Of a DNA stretch of 64,000 nt, positions 11,478 through 18,900 are shown one piece after another. Origin of the DNA: Myxococcus eversor (lineage in GTDB: Bacteria > Myxococcota > Myxococcia > Myxococcales > Myxococcaceae); assembly GCF_010894455.1 (NCBI RefSeq), contig NZ_JAAIXY010000006.1:372001-436000 (forward strand), read 5' to 3'. The notes below the pieces were generated by a model that searched no databases, was not told where the DNA came from, and was given only the letters and a program-made list of their open reading frames with translations. Position 1 is the first letter of the stretch; the number at the start of each line of letters is the position of its first letter. The position numbers and the translations under genes were made by a program.

Positions 11478-12491
11478 CTACCGGGTTCGCGCCGCGTAGG
11501 CTTCCGCGACCTGATGGCGCAGGGCTTCCACCGCCTGGATGCCCCCGCCGATGAGGTAGGCGTTCATCGGGTCCAGGTAGACGACCTGCCCGTTCTTCCA
11601 GGCGGTCGTCTGCTGGACCAGCTCGTTGTCGAGCACCTGCCGCGCCCCTCCCTGCTGGCCCATGCTCGCGTCGCGGTCAATCACGAAGAGCCAGTCGGGG
11701 TTCTTCTCGCGGATGAACTCCGAGCCGATGACCTCGCCATGCAGGGATGCACTGAGCCCCTCGGCGGCGACGGGCACGCCGAAGTCGCCGTGGATGACGC
11801 CGAAGCGCGAGCCAGGTCCGTAGGCGCTGATGCGGCCTCCCGTGACGAGCACCACCAGCCCCTTGCCCCGGCTCGCCGTCGTCTCCTTCAGCTTCGCGAT
11901 GGACGCACGCAGCTCGGCGACGAGCGCGCGGCCCTTCTCCTCCTTGCCGAAGATGCCCGCGAGGAGCTCCGTGTTGGCCACCACCGTGTCGATGTAGTTC
12001 ACCCCGCCCATCGGCAGGTCGACGGTGGGCGCGATTTTCGACAGGCTCGCGTACTTCGCGGTGGAGCGGCCACCGGTGATGATGAGGTCCGGCTTCGCGG
12101 CGTGGAGGGCTTCGTAGTTGGGCTCGAACAGCGTGCCCATGCGCGGGTACTTCGCGTCCGCGAACGGCGCCAGGTGGTGGGGGAACTGGTCCCCCGCGAC
12201 GCCGAGCACGTCCACTGCCAGCGCCTGGAGGATATCCAGGGCCACCAGGTCGAAGACCACGACGCGCTGGGGATTCAGCGGGACGACCGAGCTTCCCTGG
12301 CCATGCTTCACGGTGCGGCCCTGCGCGGCGGCGGGCGCCACGGCCTCGGGGGCTTCGGGAGCCTGGGCCGTCACCGGCGCGGAGGACGGAGCGCCACGCT
12401 GGAACGCCACGACGACTCCGACGACGGCCAGCAGGGCAACGACACCGAGTATCGCGAAGAGGGGGAAGGGACGCCTGTCAGGTGTGCTCAC
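11478..12491 (-). CDS. siderophore substrate-binding protein, membrane-anchored (CeuE/VctP type)
   Basis: A 337-residue class III periplasmic binding protein that captures the ferric siderophore and hands it to the permeases. The binding fold is recognisable from NPQRVVVFDLVALDIL, PDLIITGGRSTAKY, GVIHGDFGV and NPDWLFVIDRD. The N-terminus (PLFAILGVVALLAVVGVVVAF, about residues 10-30) is hydrophobic but has neither a lipobox Cys nor a clear cleavage site, followed by an Ala/Pro linker, so it probably stays tethered to the inner membrane. It is the first gene of the importer operon, and the promoter lies in the 179 bases upstream, where an AT-rich Fur-box-like sequence occurs. Confidence 0.88.
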   Translation of the reverse strand: MSTPDRRPFPLFAILGVVALLAVVGVVVAFQRGAPSSAPVTAQAPEAPEAVAPAAAQGRTVKHGQGSSVVPLNPQRVVVFDLVALDILQALAVDVLGVAGDQFPHHLAPFADAKYPRMGTLFEPNYEALHAAKPDLIITGGRSTAKYASLSKIAPTVDLPMGGVNYIDTVVANTELLAGIFGKEEKGRALVAELRASIAKLKETTASRGKGLVVLVTGGRISAYGPGSRFGVIHGDFGVPVAAEGLSASLHGEVIGSEFIREKNPDWLFVIDRDASMGQQGGARQVLDNELVQQTTAWKNGQVVYLDPMNAYLIGGGIQAVEALRHQVAEAYAARTR

Positions 12492-12588
12492 GGTTTCATC
12501 CAGCCAGTGCGCGCGGAACGGAAGCGAAGGGCGCGGGACGGCGCGGCCTCACATACCAGCCCCCGCCGGGGCACGCACTACTTGACTC

Positions 12589-12603
12589 TGCAAATCAATA
12601 TCG
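12589..12603 (-). promoter_or_regulatory. candidate Fur box upstream of the siderophore importer operon
   Basis: The minus strand reads CGATATTGATTTGCA, matching 10 of the 14 defined positions of the 7-1-7 Fur consensus TGATAATNATTATCA. It lies about 100 bases upstream of the substrate-binding-protein start, inside the most AT-rich patch of the region and next to a TATATG that could be a -10. Location and gene function favour iron control; the match itself is moderate. Confidence 0.4.
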
Positions 12604-12670
12604 ACATATAGGCGCGAAAGGGATGACGGCTTCGAAGCCGCTACCGCGTGGCCGGGAGCTCAGGGCCCGC

Positions 12671-13675
12671 TCACTGCTGGACCTGCCCCGTGAAGTACGC
12701 CTTCTTGATGAGCCGGCCGCAGAGCACGGACTTGCCGGAGGGCGTCTGCTCCGCGGGGGTGGTGGACGTCTGGCCCACCACGCCCAGCAGGGCTTCGCGG
12801 GCGACAATCAGGTACGTGGACTTGTCCTTGGACACCCACGGGTAGAAGCCGAACATCCCCGGGCTGCTGAAGCCCCCGCTGTGGGCCGCGCCGTCGTCCG
12901 GCTCCACCCAATGGGCCAGCGAGTAGTGCACGGGCTCGCTCGCGAACCACGGGCTGTAGCCGGTGTTGCCGCAAGCCGGTGAGGCGCAGACGCTGGACGT
13001 GCCCAGCAAGGCGCCCAGCTTCAGCGAGCCCGTCATGAGCGCGCGCAGGAACTTCGCGTACTCGGTGGCGCTGGACCGGCCTCCGCCCGCGAGGTTGACG
13101 CTGCCGTAGGAGACGTCGAGCGGCAGGCGGCTCTTCAGCGCGGCCGCCAGCGCGAGCGTGCCCGAGCCGCCGAGCCCCATGGCGTAGTCGGCATGGGCCT
13201 CCAGGTGCCCGGGCTGGTAGACGAAGCGCGCGGGTGTCGCGGGGCCGTAGTCGGACAGCGGCCCGGTGATGCCGCTGCTCAGGTCGCAGCCGTGGACGGT
13301 GGCATGCCGCGCCTTGCAGGCCGAGACGCCCGCGGCATCGAGGCGGGGCGTGGTGCTGGTGAAGTTGAGGAAGGGCAGGTCGCCGGGCAGTGGAGCACCA
13401 TCGCGCACCTCCACCACGTACGCGCCGTAGAGCCACTTGGAGGCCGAGGCGAGGTACATCACGCTTCGCTCCGAAGGCGCGAGCAGGCCCACCGACCCGC
13501 CGACACGCTTTCCGCTCGCGTCCCCCATCTCCCAGTAGAACGGCCGCACATCCCCGCAGACGTTCTGCGTGGAGCGCGCCGTCTGCCTCGCCGCCTCCAA
13601 TTGCCGAGGGGTGGGCTGCGCGAAGCCCATCGCCGCGCTCAACAGCACTCCCACTGCCACGAGCCTGGTGTCCAT
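12671..13675 (-). CDS. secreted SxxK serine hydrolase (beta-lactamase-like fold)
   Basis: A 334-residue secreted protein with a signal peptide ending near MGFAQ (residue 20). The nucleophile motif is S77-A-S-K80 in YLASASKWLYG, a serine beta-lactamase/PBP-type SxxK. A HSGGFSSPGMFGFYP stretch near residue 267 resembles the third-box HSG/KTG region. Eight or more Cys residues suggest disulfides. It has no obvious second-box Tyr-x-Asn that I can fix with certainty, so whether it is a beta-lactamase, carboxypeptidase or esterase is open. It lies downstream of nothing co-directional and close, so it is probably a single-gene unit. Confidence 0.75.
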   Translation of the reverse strand: MDTRLVAVGVLLSAAMGFAQPTPRQLEAARQTARSTQNVCGDVRPFYWEMGDASGKRVGGSVGLLAPSERSVMYLASASKWLYGAYVVEVRDGAPLPGDLPFLNFTSTTPRLDAAGVSACKARHATVHGCDLSSGITGPLSDYGPATPARFVYQPGHLEAHADYAMGLGGSGTLALAAALKSRLPLDVSYGSVNLAGGGRSSATEYAKFLRALMTGSLKLGALLGTSSVCASPACGNTGYSPWFASEPVHYSLAHWVEPDDGAAHSGGFSSPGMFGFYPWVSKDKSTYLIVAREALLGVVGQTSTTPAEQTPSGKSVLCGRLIKKAYFTGQVQQ

Positions 13676-13792
13676 GGTGGGCGACTCCCTCCACGCCCAT
13701 CCTTCTCCAGCGTGGAGCCAGACGCCAATCGACCTTGGGACGATGCGCGGGTGGGGCCCGGTGAAGGCGCCCCACCCTTCAACCGACGACGC

Positions 13793-15745
13793 TCACGCCG
13801 CCTTGTTCAGCCACGCCTCGTACGCGGTGTAGTCGTAGTCACGCCCCAGGAAGGCGTGCACCAGCTTCGCCGCGTCGTCGGAGCCACCCGGCTCCAGCAC
13901 CGCGCGCCGGTACGCCTTCGCGGGCTCGGGGGACAACATCCCCTCCTTCTGGAACACGGTGAAGAGGTCCTTCGCGATGACCAGCGACCACATATACGTG
14001 TAGTAGTTGGACGAGTACCCCTCCAGGTGTCCGAAGGACAGGTGGAAGTACGTGCCCTCCACGTAGGGGAACGGCGTGTACGTGCCCTGGAGCTCGCGCA
14101 CCAGCGCGGTGGCGTCCAGGCCCGCCGGGTCCCTCCGGTAGATTTCGAGGCTGAGCGCCGCGTAGAACATCTGCTGGCGCACCCACAGGCCCTTGCCGAA
14201 CTCCTCCGCGCGGCGCATCCGCGTCACCATCTCCGCGGGGAGCGGCTCGTTCGTCTGGTAGTGCTTCGCGAAGGTCTGCAGGCTCGCCGTGTCGCGCGCC
14301 CACTCCTCCAGCATCTGCGACGGCGCCTCCACGAAGTCCCACTCCGTGCGCACGCCCGACACGCCGGCCCAGCGCGTGTGGCCACCGAAGATGTGGTGCA
14401 GCAGGTGGCCGAACTCGTGGAGGAACGTCTCCACGTCGTCATGCTGGAGCAGCGCGGGCTCCGTGCCGGGCTTGGGGAAGTTGCACATCAGCACGCCCTC
14501 CGGGAGCCGCTGCCCGGCCTTGCCGCTGGTGAGCGTGAACTGCGCCGCGTGCTTGTACTTGTCCGCGCGCGGATGCATGTCCAGGTAGAAGCGGCCCTTC
14601 ACCGTGCCGTCCTCCAGCACGTCGTAGGCCTCCACGTCCGGGTGCCACACCGTGGCGTCCTGGATGCGCCGGTACGTCACGCCGAACATCTGTGCCGTCA
14701 AATCCAGCATGCCCTGCTTCACGCGCGTGTATTCGAAGTACGGCCGCACCGCCTGCGAGTCGAAGGCGTACTGCTCCGCCTTGATGCGGTCCTCCAGGTA
14801 CGCCTGGTCCCACGGGTCCACGCGCGCGGCGCCAGGCACGTCCCGACGCTTGCGCTCCAGGAGCAGCCCGTAGTCGCGCTGCATCCGCGCGCCGGACGCG
14901 TCGGAAATCCTCGCGATGAAATCCGCGGCGGCCTGCTCGTCGCGAATCATCTTGTCCTCGGTCGCGAAGGCCGCCCAGTTGCGATAGCCCAGGAGCGTGG
15001 CCAGTTCGTGACGGCGCGCCACCATGCGCTCCAGCACGTCCGTGTTGCTGGGGTGCCCGCGCATGCGGAAGGCCCGCCACATCTGCTCGCGCGACTTCGC
15101 GTCGCGCGAGTACGTCATGAAGGGGATGATGTCCGGATAGTCGGTGGTGATGCTCACCTGGCCGTCCGCGCCGGGAGGGTGGGCGCGGACATAGTCATCC
15201 GGCAGCCCGTCCAGCGCGGAGGGCGGCAGGGACACGGTGCGCGTGTCCTGGAGCATGTTGCGGCTGAACTCCTGGCCAATGCGGACCAGCTCCTCGTTGA
15301 GGGCCTTCACGCGGGCGCGGGTGGCGTCGTCCCGGTCCACGCCGGAGCGGCGGAAGTCGCGCAGCACCTTCTCCATCCACTTGCGCGTCTGCGCGTCCTG
15401 GCCGGAGAGGTCCAGCGACGCGAGCACGTCGTAGACACCCCGGTCCATGCGGATGTCGGTGGCGAGCGTCTCCAGCTCCTGCTCGGCGGACTCGGCGGCC
15501 TCGCGCATGGCGGCCTCCGGGTGGGAGTGCCGCGCGACGCTCGCGCGAGCCCCCGCATCATCGAGCGAGGCCATGGCCTCGTCATACAGCTCCAGCACCT
15601 GGACCACGTCGAAGGGGGCGCGGAGGGCCTTGAGGCGGGCGATTCCGGCGCGGGTGGCCTCCATGGCGGCTTCGCCGGAGCGTCGGAACTCGGCGGGCGG
15701 ACAGGTGATGAGGCGGACGGCGTCGGGGACAGGCGTTTCAGGCAC
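13793..15745 (-). CDS. M3 family oligopeptidase
   Basis: A 650-residue cytoplasmic zinc metallopeptidase of the M3 (thimet oligopeptidase/OpdA) family, which degrades short peptides. The active site is H443-E444-F-G-H447 in FLHEFGHLLHHIF, with the downstream glutamate ligand in TEWDFVEAPSQMLEEW. The flanking GKAGQRLPEGVLMCNFPKP and the late YYTYMWSLVIAKDLF are typical of the family. I start it at the GTG at 15745: AGGAGAG sits nine bases upstream and the protein then begins PETPVPDAVRL with no signal peptide. The reading frame continues open further upstream, but that part is low-complexity and lacks family similarity. Confidence 0.93.
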   Translation of the reverse strand: MPETPVPDAVRLITCPPAEFRRSGEAAMEATRAGIARLKALRAPFDVVQVLELYDEAMASLDDAGARASVARHSHPEAAMREAAESAEQELETLATDIRMDRGVYDVLASLDLSGQDAQTRKWMEKVLRDFRRSGVDRDDATRARVKALNEELVRIGQEFSRNMLQDTRTVSLPPSALDGLPDDYVRAHPPGADGQVSITTDYPDIIPFMTYSRDAKSREQMWRAFRMRGHPSNTDVLERMVARRHELATLLGYRNWAAFATEDKMIRDEQAAADFIARISDASGARMQRDYGLLLERKRRDVPGAARVDPWDQAYLEDRIKAEQYAFDSQAVRPYFEYTRVKQGMLDLTAQMFGVTYRRIQDATVWHPDVEAYDVLEDGTVKGRFYLDMHPRADKYKHAAQFTLTSGKAGQRLPEGVLMCNFPKPGTEPALLQHDDVETFLHEFGHLLHHIFGGHTRWAGVSGVRTEWDFVEAPSQMLEEWARDTASLQTFAKHYQTNEPLPAEMVTRMRRAEEFGKGLWVRQQMFYAALSLEIYRRDPAGLDATALVRELQGTYTPFPYVEGTYFHLSFGHLEGYSSNYYTYMWSLVIAKDLFTVFQKEGMLSPEPAKAYRRAVLEPGGSDDAAKLVHAFLGRDYDYTAYEAWLNKAA

Positions 15746-15877
15746 GGGCTGCTCTCCTGGGCGTGCTGACGGGAAGTGTGCGCCGCAAAGGTAATCCGCC
15801 TGCCGCCCGTGAGCAGCAGCCTTTGATGACCGGACGGCACGCTGGCCGACAGTGGGACAGCCAGGCCCCACCCTTGC

Positions 15878-15920
15878 GAAAACAAGGAGGCCGCCCCGGC
15901 GTACAGCCAGGACGGCCTCC
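15878..15920 (-). terminator. intrinsic terminator of the large lipoprotein gene
   Basis: On the minus strand GGAGGCCG (15913-15920) and CGGCCTCC (15886-15893) form a perfect 8-bp stem with a 19-base loop, followed by TTGTTTTC. It begins 26 bases after the stop of the lamin-tail lipoprotein gene. The T-rich tail makes it one of the best intrinsic terminators in the window. Confidence 0.75.
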
Positions 15921-15945
15921 CCTCCCGCTTGAGTTGTCCCGAGGA

Positions 15946-18900
15946 CTACGGAAGCTCGGTGACGCTGGCGGAGTTCTGCGGCTGGCGGGCAGCGCGAATC
16001 ACGAAGTCCGCCCCGTTGTTGTCCGTATCGGAACCATTGCCCCGGCTCGCGTCGGAGCCGCCCTCCGCCATCGTGGCCTGCGTGGACGTGGGCAGCGCCT
16101 TGCGCTCGATGCTGCCACCCGCCGCCGGATGGGACGGACCGCTCGCGCCGCCCTCCGGCGTGTTCGCCGTGCCCCACCCCAGCTTGTCCACTTCAATGGG
16201 CGAGGGCGTCGTCAAGTCCCGGCCGATGCGGACATGCCCGCCCGCCGTCGTCGAGGCCGACATGTCGAAGCCGGACCACGTCGCATCCGCGGCCAGCGCT
16301 CCGGTTCCGGTGTAGCCCGTGTGCGCGAGCAGGAAGTAGCCGTGCGCCGGGATGACCTTGCCCGCGGGAATCACGAAGGTGCCCGAGTACGTGGTCCCCG
16401 TCGCCGACTTGTACTGGAGCATCCAGCCGCTCAGGTCCACGGCCTGGTTCGTCGGGTTGTACAGCTCGACGAACTCGTCCGTCTGTGACGTCACGCCACG
16501 GCCGCTGACCTCGCTGATGACCACGTGGTTCGACACGGGGACGACTTCGTCCACCGTCACGGTGCCGTAGTTCGCCGGGACGCCCGGAGCGACGACGCCG
16601 TTCTGGTCGCAGTAGACCCACGTGTCGGCGCCCACCGGGCCGCGCGTGAAGCGGTAGCGGAAGCCGTAGAGGTAGCTCCCGTTCGCGGGAATCTGGAGGG
16701 TGGCCAACATCTCGTCGTCGTTGCCACCGAGCGCGCCATAGCTGGGGTTCGGCGTCGCGGGCACCCAGGTCCAGGACTCGGGCGCGTTGGCGTCCGTGCC
16801 GTAGCCCAGCTCCGACACGAGGTACGGGAAGCGGTCATTGCCCGACGTGCTGCGCGTCGTCACCTGCGGCTCGTAGACGCGGCTGGTGACCTCGTGGGAG
16901 GAGCCCGGCGCAATCGCCGACGGGAACGACTTGGGGGACTCGATGGCGCAGAACTCCACGGGCGGCTGGATGACCACGCCACACGTCTCGTTGGGCAGGC
17001 CCGGCGTTCCCCTGTCTCCGCCCGACAGCTCGTCGCTGGAGGCGCACCAGAACCACGAGTAGCGGCTCGCGGTGCTGCCCACCAGCTCCGAGGACAGGCT
17101 CAGCGAGCGGCCCGTCTGCTGGGGGAACTCCTCGTCATAGGTGACGTCGTCCATCACCACGCCGTTCACCCGCAGGGACAACTGGCCCGTGGCCTCCAGG
17201 TCCAGGCCGTTTCCGTAGCTGTAGTCGGCCGCCACGCCGCCGTTGGTGGCGAAGTCCGCGTTGCTCGCCAGCACCAGGATGCCGCGCGCCGGCAGCACCA
17301 CGGCCGCGCCCGCGCCCCGGTCCACCGAGACGGTGCTCGTGCCCGAGGAGATGAGCGACAGGCCGTTGATGTTGAGCAGCGCGTCGGACGTGCTCGTCAC
17401 CTCGATGTACTCCGTCGTCCCGGCGCTCGGGGAGGCCATGATTTCGGTGATGATGAGCGAGCGCTCCCCAGGCGCCGCCGCCGTGGTGCACGCGGCCTGG
17501 TGGCAGACGGCATCCGCGCCGGGGCACGTCGTCGAGGTGGGCACATAGCGGCACGTCGGCTCGCCCGCGAGCACCTCGCAGGTGGCTTCGTACGTCACGA
17601 CCTCCACGCCGGACGCGGAGCACTCGGAAGCGCGGGGCGCGCAGACGTGACTGCCGCACTCGCCGGGCAAATCCAACGAGGTGCCCGTCAGCAGGCCGGT
17701 GTTGCCCGCGCCGTCCAGCACGCGCACGGCGAAGTGATACGTGCGGCCCGTGGGGAGGCTCGCGACGGTCACCTCCTCCTGCGTGCCGGGCAGGCCGGGC
17801 GCGCCGGTGGGCACCAGCACGGCCGTCTCGAAGTTCGTCTCGTTCAGCGGCGCCAGGCCGTAGCGCAGTTGGTAGGACGCGGCCTGGCCGAGCTGGCCAT
17901 CATCCCCCGTGGCGACCCAGCGCAGCCGCACGGAGTCGGTTCCCACCACGCTCGCCTCCAGCGTGGCCACCTTCGCCGGCACCTGGTCGTCGATGATGGA
18001 CAGCGCGCTGGAGGCGACCGTCAGGCTCGCGCCTGACACGGAGGCCGTCAGCGTGTAGTCGCCCTCGTGGACCACCGAGAGCGTGGTGAAGCGCGCCACC
18101 CCCGCGACGGCGGTGGCCGTGACGTCGCCTTCGAGCCCTCCGCCGCCCGAGAGCGCGAGCGTCACGACAGGCGTCTGGGAGGACGTCGTGTTGCCGAACG
18201 CGTCCTGCGCGGACACGCGCACCTCGGGGAACACCTGACGCACCGAGGCCGAGGCCGGCACCGAGACGAAGCCCAGCCGCTCCGGAGCCGCGGCCTCCAC
18301 CGTCACCTGGAGCGCCTCCGACACCGCGAGCCCCGAGTCCGCGAAGGTGACGGTCTGCGTCCCCGCCGTGCGCAGCGTGACGGAGAAGGTGTGCTCACCC
18401 TGCTCCGCGGAGGTGTACGTGTGGGCGGTGAGCAGCCCCGCCTGCGCGTCCGTCGACGAGGGCTGCACCGTGCCCAGGTAGTCGCGGGACAGGTTTCCGA
18501 AGCGGTCCCTCGCGCTGACGGAGAAGGCTTGCACGACACCGGCCGTCAGCGGCCCCGTCACGGGCACCACGTGAAGGGCCGTGGCCACACCCGCGCCCAC
18601 CGTCACGGCCTCGGAGGCCGTCAGCGTCGCCTGCTGCGTGTCCACGGCGGACAGCGTCGTCGCCTGCGCCTGGGCGAACGTCACGTTGAAGGCGTGCCGG
18701 CCTTCGTCCGCCTCGGTGAAGGTGTACGCGCCCGGGACGGAGGCCCCGGGGTCCTGCGCCACGCTCAGCACCACCGTGCCCCGATAACTGGAGGCCTGGT
18801 TGCCATAGGCGTCCATCAGCGTCACCGTCGCCACCACCGCCTGTCCGGCGGCCGGCGTCGTCGTGGACAGCCCCAGCGTCAGCGACTCCGCGGCCCCCGA

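Noticed and set aside
13193-15769. An 858-codon frame opposite the M3 peptidase and serine hydrolase genes
   Set aside because: It spans two unrelated genes and the gap between them and shows no family similarity.
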